Shown piece by piece: positions 26,378 through 36,120 of a stretch of DNA of 64,000 nt. Position numbers and translations under genes: made by a program. Within the stretch, counting starts at the first letter, position 1. Every line of letters begins with the position of its first letter. This stretch comes from UBA6115 sp012514225. GTDB lineage: Bacteria > Bacillota > Clostridia > Christensenellales > Aristaeellaceae. Location: assembly GCA_036756425.1 (NCBI GenBank), contig DAIOLC010000002.1:1-64000 (forward strand). The letters run 5' to 3'. The notes under the pieces are model-generated. The model was not told the DNA's origin, ran no database searches, and saw only the letters and a program-made list of their open reading frames with translations.

Positions 26378-27568
26378 ATGCGGGGATTGGGCCATGCGCG
26401 AAAGGGCGCCGCGGCGCTGGCGGCGGCTTTATTGCTTCTGTCCCTTCTCATGCTTTCCATGCTGGAGACCTCCCCCATGACGCCTTCCCCCTACAACACC
26501 TATACGCTCCAGGCACTGGCCTGGCGCAAGGGGCAGGCCTTCCTGGACGGCGACGTGCCGCACCTGGAGCTTGCCATCTATCAGGGCCGGTACTTCGTCA
26601 GCTTCCCCCCCGTCCCGTCGGTCCCGGTGTTCCTGATGACCTTCCTGTTCGGGTCGAACGTCCCGGACGGCCTGCTGAACCTTCTGTACGGTTTGCTCGC
26701 CCTTCTTGTCGCCTACAGGCTCCTGCTGCGCAAAGGCTTTCCCGCTCCGTCCGCGGCCTTCTGGGCCTTTGCAGGATGCTTCTCCTCCTCCCTGCTGCCG
26801 CTCCTCTGGTCCGGCGCCGTCTGGTACCAGGCGCAGGTCCTTGCCTTCCTGCTGATCCTCTGCGCCGTCGAGCGGATGGACGCGGACCGGCCTGTCTGTG
26901 GGCTCCTGTTTTACGCGTTGTCCGTCGGCTGCCGCCCCTTCAACGCGCTGTACGGCCCGCTTTTGTTACTGCTATATATGAAAGAGCGCGCCGGGCGGGG
27001 ACATTGCCTCAAATCCTCCCTGCTCCGCCTGCTGCCGGGCATTCTTCTCGGCCTCTTCGTCGCCCTGACGTACGCGGCCTACAACTGGCACCGTTTCGAC
27101 AACCCTTTTGAGTTCGGCCACAGCCACCTGCCGGAATTCTCCTTCCAGGGCGGCACGCAGTTTTCCATCAGGCATCTGGGGAAGAACATCCGGGAATACG
27201 TGTTTTCCCTTCCCTTTGACCCCTCCGGCGGCGCCCTGAGGCTGAAGAAATTCGGGTTTTCCCTCTTCCTCGCCAATCCCCTGCTGCTGCTCCTGCCGCT
27301 GTGGGCGCTGCGGGATGCTTTAAAACGCGCCTTCAGCCTGAAGCAGGCAGCGGTCCTCGCCTTCTTTTTCACCCACCTGTTTTTCCTGCTGCTGCATCGT
27401 ACCTTCGGCGGGTACCAGTACGGCGCCCGCTACGCGGCGGACCTGCTGCCCTACGCGCTGCTCTACCTCGCCGCCGGCGAAAGAAAAAAACCGGCCTGGC
27501 CGGAAATTGTGCTGATGCTGCTGGGCTTTGCCCTCGCCGTCTGGGGAAGCCTGGCAATCAGGTTATAA
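26378..27568 (+). CDS. Polytopic membrane protein, possible glycosyltransferase of the GT-C fold
   Basis: A 396-aa protein with about nine to ten hydrophobic helices. From the ATG at 26378 (RBS GGGAGGG) the first helix (residues 10-28) is followed by a long extracytosolic loop with YNTYTLQALAWRKGQAFLDGDVPHLEL, YFVSFPPVPSVPV and later helices. The arrangement of an aromatic-rich first loop and repeated Leu-rich helices resembles dolichol/undecaprenyl-phosphate-sugar mannosyltransferase-type enzymes. No decisive catalytic motif is seen, so the function is open. It is divergent from the Rnf operon and convergent with ftsK. Confidence 0.6.
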   Translation: MRGLGHARKGAAALAAALLLLSLLMLSMLETSPMTPSPYNTYTLQALAWRKGQAFLDGDVPHLELAIYQGRYFVSFPPVPSVPVFLMTFLFGSNVPDGLLNLLYGLLALLVAYRLLLRKGFPAPSAAFWAFAGCFSSSLLPLLWSGAVWYQAQVLAFLLILCAVERMDADRPVCGLLFYALSVGCRPFNALYGPLLLLLYMKERAGRGHCLKSSLLRLLPGILLGLFVALTYAAYNWHRFDNPFEFGHSHLPEFSFQGGTQFSIRHLGKNIREYVFSLPFDPSGGALRLKKFGFSLFLANPLLLLLPLWALRDALKRAFSLKQAAVLAFFFTHLFFLLLHRTFGGYQYGARYAADLLPYALLYLAAGERKKPAWPEIVLMLLGFALAVWGSLAIRL

Positions 27569-27590
27569 GAGATTCGATGCTCGGGGCTTG

Positions 27591-30488
27591 CTACTCCCCC
27601 TGCTCCAGGTAGGCCATATACTGCTCGCGGGTCATCAGGGTCTTGCGGGGCTTGGTGCCCTCGTTCCCCGAGATGATGCCCCGGCGCGTCATCTCGTCGA
27701 TGAGCCTGCCGGAGCGCGCGTAGCCGACGCGCAGCACGCGCTGCAGCATGCTGATGGACATCTGGCCGGATTCCACCGCCATCTCGATGGCCTGGGGCAG
27801 CAGCTCGTCGAACTCGCCCTCGCCCGCGTCCGCTCCCTCGCCCATTCCCCCGCCGTTCTCTGGCTGGTCCGCCTTCTCCACATACTCGATCAGGTCCAGG
27901 TCGTACTCGGCCTTGTTGCGGCTGCGGATGTACTCCACCGTCTGCTCCACGTCCTTGTCGGCCACGAAGCAGCCCTGCACGCGGATGGGCTCCCGGGTCG
28001 TGGAGCGGTACAGCATGTCCCCGAAGCCCAGCAGCTTCTCCGCCCCCTGGTTGTCCAGGATGGTCTTGGAGTCGAAGGGCGAGCTGACGCGGAAGGCGAT
28101 ACGTCCGGGGATATTGGCCTTGATGACGCCGGTGATGATGTTGACGGAAGGCCGCTGCGTCGCCAGGATGAGGCAGATGCCGGCGGCCCGCGCCTTGGCG
28201 GTGATACGCTTGATGCTCTCCTCGATTTGCTTCCCGGCGACGGTCATCAGGTCGGCCATCTCGTCCACGATGACGATGATGCGCGGCAGCGGATCCTCGT
28301 CCGGAGCCAGCTTGCGGTTGTAGGCGTCCAGGTTGCGCACGCCCGCTTCCATCAGGATCTGGTAGCGCTCGTCCATCATCTGGCACACCCGGTCCAGGGC
28401 GGCCGTCGCCTTCTTGGCGTCGGTGATGACGGGCATCATCAGGTGCGGCACGTCGTTGTAGGGCTGCAGCTCGACGAATTTCGGGTCCACCATAATCAGC
28501 TTGACGTTGCGGGGGGAGGCCCGGTAGAGGATGCTGCAGATGATGCTGTTGATGCACACGGACTTGCCGCTGCCCGTGGCGCCGGCGATCAGCAGATGCG
28601 GCATGTCCATCAGCTCGCAGACGATGGGCGTGCCGGTGATGTCCTTGCCCAGGGCGACCGCGGTGGGCGAGCGGGATTCCATCATCCGGGGCGAGGTCAG
28701 CACCTCGCGCAGGTAAACCTTGCTCGTCCGGTCGTTGGACACCTCCAGGCCCACGAAGGAAGTGCCGGGGATGGGGATTTCCGCGCGGATGTCCCCCTTG
28801 GCCTTCAGCTCGATGGTCAGGTTGTCCATGACGCTGCGGAGCTTGCTGACGTTGACGCCCTCGGCCAGCCGGATGGCAAAGCGGGTCACCGTCGGCCCGT
28901 GCACGATGTCGTGCAGGTGGGCGGGGATGGAAAAGCTTTGCAGCGTCTCGATCAGCTTGTCGGCCCGCTGCATGTCCTCCTGCGTCGTGTCCGGGTGCTC
29001 CGCCGCCGGCGGCTCGCTGAGCAGCCGGATGGGAGGAATCTCGTAGTGGTCGATGGCCAGGCGGATTTGCCGCGGCTCCGGGCCTTTCGCCATGCCGTCC
29101 AGGGTGGCCGGGGGAACCGGCTTCTCGCGCCGGGGTGCGGGCACGGCAGGGGCGGCGGGCGCCTGCGCTGCGGCTGCGGGCTTGGCGGTTTCGTTCTTCT
29201 CTTCGGGCGGCTTTTCAGCCACCTGCCTTGTCGACGTTCCATTCCGCCCTTGCGCGGCCTGCGCCGCAGGCTCCGTGTGCCCGCGGGGCGGGGCGTCCGC
29301 TGTCCGGGTCTCCGGCGGCGTGGCAGCGTCGCGCGTTTCAGGCTTTTCCAGCGCCGGGGCCTGTTCAGGGGCTGTGCCAACCCGCTCGCGGCGCGCCGTT
29401 TGGAAAGTGGTCGCGTCCGACCCGGGCTTTTGCATGGAAGGTGTCGGGGGCGTGTCAACCGACGTCGGCCTGTCATCGGTTTTGCGGCTTGCAACCGCTT
29501 GCCACTGCGGCTGAGCCGGCTTCGGCGCCACGGGCTTCAATCCGGCCTGTTCCGCGTCCGCCCGGACAGGCACAGGCGGTTCTCGCCAGGCATACGTTTC
29601 CGGCAATGCGGCGGCGTCTGCCATCATGCCGCCTGCAGGCTGCGGGATGAAACCCGGCTCCGTTTCCGGCTCTTGGTGCGGATAAGCGGCCGTCGGGTAC
29701 TGCCGTGAGGGCCAGGCGGGCTGTGGCTGGGCCGGCTCGAAGGAAACGTCGTCCTCCGGGTATACCGGTTCCTCCTGCTGAGGAAGCGGCTGCGCTTCCG
29801 CTTGCGGGGCCGCTACCGGCTTGCGCTGCGCCCTTTGGCCTTTCCGGTCGCTCAGCCGCTGCATCAGCGCGGCGGGATTCTGCCTGAACAGGGCGAAAAC
29901 AAGGCCGACGGCCGCCAGGGCGAGCAGTACCACCGCGCCCACGTTACCCAGCGCCGTATGCAGGGGATAGGCCAGCAGCATGCCCAGGGCGCCGCCGCCC
30001 GGATAGAAGCCCGCACCTGCGAAACGCCCGTAATAGCGGTGATAGGCCGCCCGCAGGTATTCCCCCATGCTGTCCGGGACCGCGGCGCTGCGCACGATGG
30101 AATTGAGGTTCCGCACGTAATCCATGAGGTTGCCGTATTCCCGGTCGTTGACGTTGAGCGTGAGCGTCATCAGCGCGCCGACGGCAAGCAGGAGCAGAAA
30201 CGCGACGGTGAAGGCGTACATGGACACGTGCCGCTTGGCGGCGACGCAGGCCAGCGCCCCCAGCCACAGGATGAACAGCGGCACCAGCAGGTACAGCCCG
30301 CCGCCCAGGCCGATCGCCATGTTCTTGAACACGATCAGCGATTGCGCGGCGCTTTGGATGGTCGCCCCCAGCAGCATCATGAAGCCAAACGCAATCAGTG
30401 CCACGCCCAGGGGCAGCAGCACCGCTCCGCCGCGGTCGGTGGAGCGCGGGTTCGCGCTGGTCTTCTTCTTTCTGGCGGCGGTCGTCAT
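27591..30488 (-). CDS. ftsK: FtsK/SpoIIIE family DNA translocase
   Basis: Septum-located ATP-driven pump that moves chromosomal DNA. The 965-aa protein has an N-terminal domain of about four to five membrane helices. A long Pro/Ala/Glu/Gln-rich low-complexity linker follows (about residues 200-480). The motor comes next, with DMPHLLIAGATGSGKS around 628-642 (Walker A), IIVIVDEMADL (Walker B) and ATQRPSVNIITG. A C-terminal winged-helix gamma domain (LQRVLRVGYARSGRLIDEM) reads KOPS-like sequences. It follows the secreted protein gene by 16 nt. Confidence 0.95.
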   Translation of the reverse strand: MTTAARKKKTSANPRSTDRGGAVLLPLGVALIAFGFMMLLGATIQSAAQSLIVFKNMAIGLGGGLYLLVPLFILWLGALACVAAKRHVSMYAFTVAFLLLLAVGALMTLTLNVNDREYGNLMDYVRNLNSIVRSAAVPDSMGEYLRAAYHRYYGRFAGAGFYPGGGALGMLLAYPLHTALGNVGAVVLLALAAVGLVFALFRQNPAALMQRLSDRKGQRAQRKPVAAPQAEAQPLPQQEEPVYPEDDVSFEPAQPQPAWPSRQYPTAAYPHQEPETEPGFIPQPAGGMMADAAALPETYAWREPPVPVRADAEQAGLKPVAPKPAQPQWQAVASRKTDDRPTSVDTPPTPSMQKPGSDATTFQTARRERVGTAPEQAPALEKPETRDAATPPETRTADAPPRGHTEPAAQAAQGRNGTSTRQVAEKPPEEKNETAKPAAAAQAPAAPAVPAPRREKPVPPATLDGMAKGPEPRQIRLAIDHYEIPPIRLLSEPPAAEHPDTTQEDMQRADKLIETLQSFSIPAHLHDIVHGPTVTRFAIRLAEGVNVSKLRSVMDNLTIELKAKGDIRAEIPIPGTSFVGLEVSNDRTSKVYLREVLTSPRMMESRSPTAVALGKDITGTPIVCELMDMPHLLIAGATGSGKSVCINSIICSILYRASPRNVKLIMVDPKFVELQPYNDVPHLMMPVITDAKKATAALDRVCQMMDERYQILMEAGVRNLDAYNRKLAPDEDPLPRIIVIVDEMADLMTVAGKQIEESIKRITAKARAAGICLILATQRPSVNIITGVIKANIPGRIAFRVSSPFDSKTILDNQGAEKLLGFGDMLYRSTTREPIRVQGCFVADKDVEQTVEYIRSRNKAEYDLDLIEYVEKADQPENGGGMGEGADAGEGEFDELLPQAIEMAVESGQMSISMLQRVLRVGYARSGRLIDEMTRRGIISGNEGTKPRKTLMTREQYMAYLEQGE

Positions 30489-30504
30489 GCCGTCCCCTTC
30501 CGTG

Positions 30505-31659
30505 TTATTCTGCCCGGCTCAGCCAGACAGCGTCCAAAATCCCGTCCTGGCCGAACACCAGTCTCAGGTCGTTGTCCCCGAAACGGTAGGTGTCCATCTC
30601 TCCCGCGCCAAGGCCGTACAGTCCGGCGGCCGCCTCGTCCATGGGCAGCGTGCCGGCGGGCTCGCCCAGCGCCTGGCGCGCCTCCGCCCGCGAGGACGCA
30701 CCGGTCGTCAGGCCAAACAGGTTCATGCGCCGGGAGAGCAGCCCGGACACCGTCTGCCCGTCCGCCGTAATGAGCGCTGTCCCGCGGTAGCGGTCGTCCT
30801 CCAGCTGGATTTTTTCCCCGCCCGGGAACCCTTCCGGGTCGTAAAGCAGGCTGTGCGTTTCGATGAGCGCGCCCAGCCCGCCGCCCAGGGCGGCATCCAA
30901 CCCCGGCAGCCGTCCCGCCAGCGCGGTTTCACCAATCAGCCGTCCGCTCTCCGGGGAGGGACGCAGCTTGCCTTGTATCCCCGCGCCGCCCAGTGGCGAG
31001 CCTTCGTCCAGGTTCAGCAGCGGGGCCAGCTCATGGTACAGATAGAAGACCGACGCGCTTTTCCCGGACAGCCAGGTCATGCCGCCCTCCGGGTAGTAAA
31101 ACAGGATGCCTTCGCCCGTGGGCACGGCGCGGCCGACGGGAAAGGGTGCCAGCGCGCTGACGTCCAGGTAGTTGGAATGGCTGTCCGAAAGCATGGCATC
31201 CGTTATTTCTTCAAGTTTCGCCTGCGCCTGCGCGGCGTCCATGAAAAAGTCCTCCCCCGCGACCGCCTGCGCGTTGGCCAGGTCGAAGGCCATGGGCACC
31301 AGCTGATGGCCGTTGCGCCCGCCTGGCAGCTTTCCCTGCGCAAAGAGCAGCACGCCCAGCAGGTCGTGCCCCGTCGCGGAAGGAAGAAGCCAGGTTTCAT
31401 ACCCTGCCTGCAGGCTGCCCCCCAGGCCGGCGCCCAGCGCAGCCAGCGTGTCCAGGTACGGCTGGGCTTTTTCCCGGATTTGCGCGTTGACGCTGTCCTG
31501 CACGAAGGCGTTGCCCATCCCGCTCAGCTGCGGATAGGAAACGCGATTGCCCCCCTGCTCCGCCGTGACGGCCTCAAGGCTGACTCCTTCCGCCCCCGCC
31601 GGGAAAACCGCCGCCATGACGCAAAGGATGATGATGGTAAGGGTTCTGCGCACGTGCAT
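30505..31659 (-). CDS. Secreted protein of unknown function
   Basis: From the ATG at 31659 (RBS AAGGAGG) the 384-aa product has an N-terminal signal peptide (LTIIILCVMAAVFPAGAEG) with a likely signal peptidase I site after AGA. The next part contains YPQLSGMGNAFVQDSVNAQI and FYYPEGGMTW, which resemble the extracellular DUF3298/RsiV-like sensor fold. A C-terminal segment ends in FGDNDLRLVFGQDGILDAVWL. I cannot assign a function. It sits 16 nt upstream of ftsK and has its own promoter. Confidence 0.7.
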   Translation of the reverse strand: MHVRRTLTIIILCVMAAVFPAGAEGVSLEAVTAEQGGNRVSYPQLSGMGNAFVQDSVNAQIREKAQPYLDTLAALGAGLGGSLQAGYETWLLPSATGHDLLGVLLFAQGKLPGGRNGHQLVPMAFDLANAQAVAGEDFFMDAAQAQAKLEEITDAMLSDSHSNYLDVSALAPFPVGRAVPTGEGILFYYPEGGMTWLSGKSASVFYLYHELAPLLNLDEGSPLGGAGIQGKLRPSPESGRLIGETALAGRLPGLDAALGGGLGALIETHSLLYDPEGFPGGEKIQLEDDRYRGTALITADGQTVSGLLSRRMNLFGLTTGASSRAEARQALGEPAGTLPMDEAAAGLYGLGAGEMDTYRFGDNDLRLVFGQDGILDAVWLSRAE

Positions 31660-31674
31660 CGCCTCCTTGGCGTG

Positions 31675-31703
31675 ATTGTAGCGGATGCGCGGCTTTGTTG
31701 CAA
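31675..31703 (-). promoter_or_regulatory. Promoter of the secreted protein-ftsK operon
   Basis: On the minus strand TTGCAA (31698-31703), a 17-nt spacer and TACAAT (31675-31680) lie 16 nt before the ATG, so the untranslated leader would be only about 10 nt and contains the RBS. Confidence 0.6.
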
Positions 31704-31751
31704 GTTTGAAACAATCGGACATAAAATTGAAATGAAGGGAAGGCTGCCGGC

Positions 31752-32111
31752 CTAAGGCGCGGCGTAACCAGGTTTTTCGCTCCTCCCCTCCTGCCGCGCG
31801 ACGTTTTCCCGGTTCTTTTCGAGGTAAATCCGGTACATCTCCTCGGCGTCCATTCCCGCGGCCAGGCACATGCTCAGGAAGAAATGAAGGATGTCCACCA
31901 GCTCCTCCTTCAGCGCCGCATCGTCGACGGGCTTGGGGTTCTTCCACCACTTGAAGTTGACCTCGTCGAGCATCTCCGCCGTCTCGCTGAGCATCGCCAG
32001 CGCGTATCTCTGCAGCCAGACGGTTCTGTCGATGCCCTGCAGCCCGCGCTTCTCCTTGATCCGCTCGTTGAGCGACCGCTGGATGTCCAGCATCTCCTCA
32101 AGCCTGTCCAT
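31752..32111 (-). CDS. Dimeric all-alpha dUTPase / MazG-like pyrophosphatase
   Basis: Nucleotide house-cleaning enzyme expected to hydrolyse dUTP to dUMP and pyrophosphate. The 119-aa protein is wholly helical. It has the metal-binding pattern of the family: LSETAEMLDEVNFKWWKN (ExxE-type) and KEELVDILHFFLSMCLAAGM (EExxD). The WWKN segment is typical of type 2 dUTPases. Its ATG lies inside the end of the M16 peptidase gene, with a 14-nt overlap. Confidence 0.85.
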   Translation of the reverse strand: MDRLEEMLDIQRSLNERIKEKRGLQGIDRTVWLQRYALAMLSETAEMLDEVNFKWWKNPKPVDDAALKEELVDILHFFLSMCLAAGMDAEEMYRIYLEKNRENVARQEGRSEKPGYAAP

Positions 32112-33366
32112 CGATTGCGATTCCCTTCTTTTTCAGATGCTTGGCGACCTGCCTGCCAACGAAGGCGTACTTGGCGTCCCCGCCCAGGATATCCCGCGCG
32201 ACCCGGCCGGCGTCCGCGCGGCTGACAGCCCGCATTTTCCGCAGCGTCTCCCGCGGCGTCACGATTTTTTCGTGCATCAGCAGGTTCATGCCCAGGCTGG
32301 ACATGCGCTGGTAGGCGCTTTCCATGCCCAACACAAACCCGGTTTCCATCTGCGCCCTGGCTTGTTCGAACTCCTTTTCCTGCAGCCCGTGGCGGGCCAG
32401 GTCGTCTGTCTCCTGGCGGACCAGGTCCAGCACCTGGACCAGCTTGCCCGGCGCGCAGGCGGCATAGATGATGAATTCCCCGCACGCCGGGTAGAAAGCC
32501 GGCATGGAATAGATGTTGTAGACCAGCCCGCGCTCTTCCCGCACCCGCTGGAACAGCCGGGAGGATACCCCGCCGCCCAGCGCAGTGGACAGGATGGCCA
32601 GCGCGTGGCGGTCCGGGTGGAGGCTGTGCACCCCCGGGTAACTCACGCACAGGTGCGCCTGCTCCGTGTCCTTGTCCATCACCAGGGTCCTGACGCCTTC
32701 AAGCGGCGCGTTTGGCGGGTATCCGGCGGTCTGCCCGCCCTCCCAGCCGGAGAAGGCCTCCCGCGCCCACTCGGCCAGGCGCTCGAACTCAAACCGCCCC
32801 GTGACGGACAGCACCGCGTTGGCCGGCTGGTAAAACCGGCTCATAAAGCGGGTCAGTTCCTGGACCGTGTAGCCGGAAATGGCGTCCCTGCCGCCCAGGA
32901 TGGTGCGCGACAGGCTCTGTTCCCCGAACACCGCCCGGTGGCTGAGGTTGAACACCAGGTCCTCCGGCGTGTCCGCCTCCATCGCGATTTCCTCCAGGAC
33001 GACCTGCCGCTCCTTCTCGAAGTCCTCCGCCTTGACCGCCGGCCGCGCGGTCAGGTCCGCGAGCAGCTGCAGCGAGCGCCGCAGGTCCTTGTCCGTGGTG
33101 CGCGCGTAATAGCTGGTGGCCACCTTGCTGGTCCCGGCGTTGACGTTGCCGCCCAGCAGGTCGATTTCCTCCGCGATCTGCCGCGCGTTCTTCCCTTGGG
33201 TTCCCTTGAAGGCCATGTGCTCGATGAAATGGGACAGCCCGTTCTCCCCGGGCGTTTCCAGCATGGAGCCCGCCTTGAGGAACAAGCCGGCGGAGGCGGA
33301 GCGCAGGTAGGGCAGCCTTTCCGCCACCAGCCGCAGCCCGTTGTCCAGAACCAGGGTCTGTATCAT
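32098..33366 (-). CDS. M16 family zinc peptidase
   Basis: Processing-peptidase-like zinc protease. The 422-aa product has the inverted zinc motif HFIEHMAFKGT (HxxEH) near residue 46, the downstream Glu in the EEIDLLGGNVNAGTS region, and two homologous alpha/beta halves. It is the usual gene downstream of pnp in Firmicutes (ymxG/mlpA type). RBS AAAGGAG precedes the ATG. Confidence 0.93.
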   Translation of the reverse strand: MIQTLVLDNGLRLVAERLPYLRSASAGLFLKAGSMLETPGENGLSHFIEHMAFKGTQGKNARQIAEEIDLLGGNVNAGTSKVATSYYARTTDKDLRRSLQLLADLTARPAVKAEDFEKERQVVLEEIAMEADTPEDLVFNLSHRAVFGEQSLSRTILGGRDAISGYTVQELTRFMSRFYQPANAVLSVTGRFEFERLAEWAREAFSGWEGGQTAGYPPNAPLEGVRTLVMDKDTEQAHLCVSYPGVHSLHPDRHALAILSTALGGGVSSRLFQRVREERGLVYNIYSMPAFYPACGEFIIYAACAPGKLVQVLDLVRQETDDLARHGLQEKEFEQARAQMETGFVLGMESAYQRMSSLGMNLLMHEKIVTPRETLRKMRAVSRADAGRVARDILGGDAKYAFVGRQVAKHLKKKGIAIDGQA

Positions 33367-33386
33367 GCCGCTCCTTTATCAAACAA

Positions 33387-33412
33387 GGCTTGCCGTACGT
33401 TGCGGACAAGCC
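33387..33412 (-). terminator. Hairpin between pnp and the M16 gene, possible terminator
   Basis: GGCTTG pairs with CAAGCC, and the adjoining CCG with CGG, with one bulged base and a 7-nt loop. TTGTTTG follows on the minus strand. The U-tract is imperfect, so this may attenuate rather than end transcription. Confidence 0.45.
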
Positions 33413-33448
33413 GAGTTTGTGTTTTGGGGTGATTTTTGGGACGCGCGC

Positions 33449-35626
33449 TCAGCCCTGCTGCCTGTGGGGCGGGCGCCCGTCGCGCCGCGGGGGCCGTCCG
33501 CCGCCTTCGCCCGGCCCGGGGCGGTTGAAGGTGCGGGGCTTGTATTCCATGTCGTTGCGGATCAGGTTGACGCGGCCCTGAGAGTCGATCTCGGACACCT
33601 TGACCTCGACCATGTCCCCGATGGACAGCACGTCCTCCACCTTCTCCACCCGCTCGTTGGCCATTTTGGAGATGTGCAGCAGTCCGTCCTTGCCCGGCAG
33701 CAACTCGATGAAGGCGCCCATGGTGCTCAGGATGCGGACCACCTTGCCCTCGTACACCTCCCCCACCTCGACGTCCTTGGCGATACCCTCGATGATGCGG
33801 CGCGCCTTGGAGGCCGCCTCCTCGTCCGGCGTGGCGATGGCGACGCGGCCGTCGTCCTCGATGTCGATCTTGACGCCCGTGTCCGCGATGATCTTGTTGA
33901 TCATCTTGCCGCCGGGGCCGATGACTTCCCGGATCTTGTCGGGGTTGATGAAGAAGGTGATGATCTTGGGCGCGTACTTGCTCAGTTGCTTGCGCGGCTC
34001 CGGCAGCGTGTCCAGCATGATTTTCAGGATATGCAGCCGGCCTCGGAGCGCCTGCTCCAGCGCGCGCTTGAGGATGGGCTTGTCGATGCCCTTGATTTTG
34101 ATGTCCATCTGGATGGCGGTGATGCCGTTCATGGTGCCGGCGACCTTGAAGTCCATGTCGCCCAGGAAGTCTTCCAGGCCCTGGATGTCGGTGAGCACGG
34201 ACACCTTGTCGCTGCCCTCGTCCTTGATGAGCCCCATCGCGACGCCGGCGACCGGCGCCTTGATGGCGACGCCCGCGTCCATCAGCGACAGGGTGCTGCC
34301 GCAGACCGACGCCATGGAGGAGGAGCCGTTGCTGGACAGGATTTCACTGACCAGCCGCAGGGCATAGGGAAACTCGGTCTCGTTGGGGATGACCGGCTCC
34401 AGTGCGCGCTCCGCCAGCGCGCCGTGCCCGATTTCGCGCCGCCCGGGCGAGCGCATGCGCCCGGCCTCGCCGGTGGCGTAGGGCGGCATGTTGTAGTGGT
34501 GGATGTAGCGCTTGGTGTCCTCGTTGGACAAGCCGTCGAGCATCTGCGCTTCCCGGAGGGAGCCCAGGGTGGTGACGGTCAGCGCCTGGGTCTGCCCGCG
34601 GGTAAACACGGCGCTGCCGTGGGTGCGGGGCAGGAGGCCCACTTCGCACCAGATGCTGCGCACGTCCTCTTCCCCCCGGCCGTCCGGGCGCACGCCCTTG
34701 TCCAGGATTTTGCGGCGCATGACTTCCTTGTTCAGGTCGTACAGCGCGTCGCCGATTTCGCCCTCGCGCCCCGCGAATTCCTCCGCGAAGCGGGCTTTCA
34801 CGTCGGCCTTGACTTCCTCCTCCCGGCCCTGGCGCTCCTGCCGGTCGTGGGTGTCGAAGATGTAGCGCACCTTGTCCATCGCGTAGCCGCGCACGGCGTC
34901 GCGCACGTCCTCCCCGGTCGTGACCAGCGGGAACTCCTTCTTGGGCTTGCCGATTTCCCGGATGATGCCCTCCTGGAAGGCGACCAGCTCCTTGATGGCC
35001 TCGTGCGCGAACATGATTGCGTCCAGCATCGCGTCCTCGGACAGCTCGTGCGCGCCCGCCTCGACCATCATGATGGCGTCCTTGGTGCCGGACACCACCA
35101 GGTGCAGGTCGCTCTGCTCCCGCTGGGCTTCGTCGGGGTTGAGCACCAGCTCCTTGTTGACTCGGCCCACCAGCACAGAGCCCGTCGGGCCCGCCCAGGG
35201 GATTTCGCTGACGGCCAGCGCGATGGAGGAGCCGATCATCGCCGGGATTTCCGGCGGGTTGTTCGTGTCCACCGACAGGGAGGTGGCGACCACCTGCACG
35301 TCGTTCCGCATGCCCTTGTCAAACAGGGGCCGCAGCGGCCGGTCGATGAGCCGGCAGGTCAGGATGGCCTTTTCCGTGGGGCGCCCCTCGCGCTTGATGA
35401 AGCCGCCGGGAATTTTGCCCACCGAGTAGTGCTTCTCCTCATAGTCCACGCTCAGCGGGAAAAAATCCACGCCGTCGCGCGCGCGGTCCGACACCGTGGC
35501 GCTGACCAGCAGCGCGGTGTCCCCGTAGCGCACCAGCACGCTGCCGGATGCCTGCTCGGCGTAGCGGCCGAATTCAAAGCTCAGTTTGCGCCCGGCGAAA
35601 TCCATTGAGTACGTTCTTGGTTCCAT
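33449..35626 (-). CDS. pnp: Polynucleotide phosphorylase
   Basis: Phosphorolytic 3'-5' exoribonuclease. The 725-aa protein has two RNase PH-like domains separated by a helical domain. The second contains the active-site region [25 protein letters not shown]-like segment (here [16 protein letters not shown]). A KH domain ([19 protein letters not shown]) and an S1 domain ([30 protein letters not shown]) end it. Length is typical. It follows rpsO in the classical rpsO-pnp order. Confidence 0.98.
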   Translation of the reverse strand: [725 protein letters not shown]

Positions 35627-35680
35627 GTCTGTCTTTCTCTCCTTCTTCTTCCGCGCGGGCTTCCCGCCGCGCGTCCCACC

Positions 35681-35712
35681 AAAAAAGCCGAAACCCCTGT
35701 CGAGTCCCGGCT
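35681..35712 (-). terminator. Weak terminator or attenuator between rpsO and pnp
   Basis: On the minus strand AGCCG (35708-35712) and CGGCT (35686-35690) can pair, followed by TTTTTT. The stem is short with a large loop, which would allow read-through into pnp, as is common for rpsO-pnp. Confidence 0.45.
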
Positions 35713-35723
35713 GTCTGATTTCC

Positions 35724-35987
35724 TTACTTCCTCAGTTCCAGTTCGACCAGCAGGCTGCGGTAGCGCTCGATGTTCGTCTTCATCAGGTAGTCCAGCAGCC
35801 CCCTGCGCTGTCCGACCATCAGCAGCAGGCCGCGCCGGCTGTGGTGGTCCTTCTTGTTTTCCTTCAGGTGCTCGTTGAGGTGGTTGATGCGCTCGGTCAG
35901 CAGGGCAATCTGCACCTCCGGGGAGCCGGTGTCGCCCTCGTGGCGGGCGTACTGGGTCATGATCTGGGATTTCTTTTCCTTGTCCAT
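35724..35987 (-). CDS. rpsO: 30S ribosomal protein S15
   Basis: Primary 16S rRNA-binding protein. The 87-aa product has the canonical ARHEGDTGSPEVQIALLTERI and LKENKKDHHSRRGLLLMVGQRR signatures. RBS AAGGAGG lies 5 nt before the ATG. S15 proteins often repress their own mRNA; no such structure could be verified here. Confidence 0.98.
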   Translation of the reverse strand: MDKEKKSQIMTQYARHEGDTGSPEVQIALLTERINHLNEHLKENKKDHHSRRGLLLMVGQRRGLLDYLMKTNIERYRSLLVELELRK

Positions 35988-36092
35988 GGTTTCCTCCTTA
36001 TATTGTGCGGGCGGTTGCCGCCGTATCCCCGCCGGCCCAGCATCGCGCCGGAGTTGCGCAGACCCGAGCCGCCGGATTAAACCGCAAAGCGT

Positions 36093-36120
36093 ACTGTACC
36101 ATGTTTCCGCCCGCTTGTAA
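36093..36120 (-). promoter_or_regulatory. Candidate rpsO promoter
   Basis: On the minus strand TTACAA (36115-36120), a 16-nt spacer and TACAGT (36093-36098) lie about 105 nt before rpsO. The match is moderate. It leaves a GC-rich leader of roughly 100 nt. Confidence 0.4.

Noticed and set aside
27528..29708. 726-codon plus-strand frame opposite ftsK, and 755-codon frame opposite pnp (33341-35608)
   Set aside because: Both are mirror frames of clearly recognised genes, with no RBS or domain of their own.
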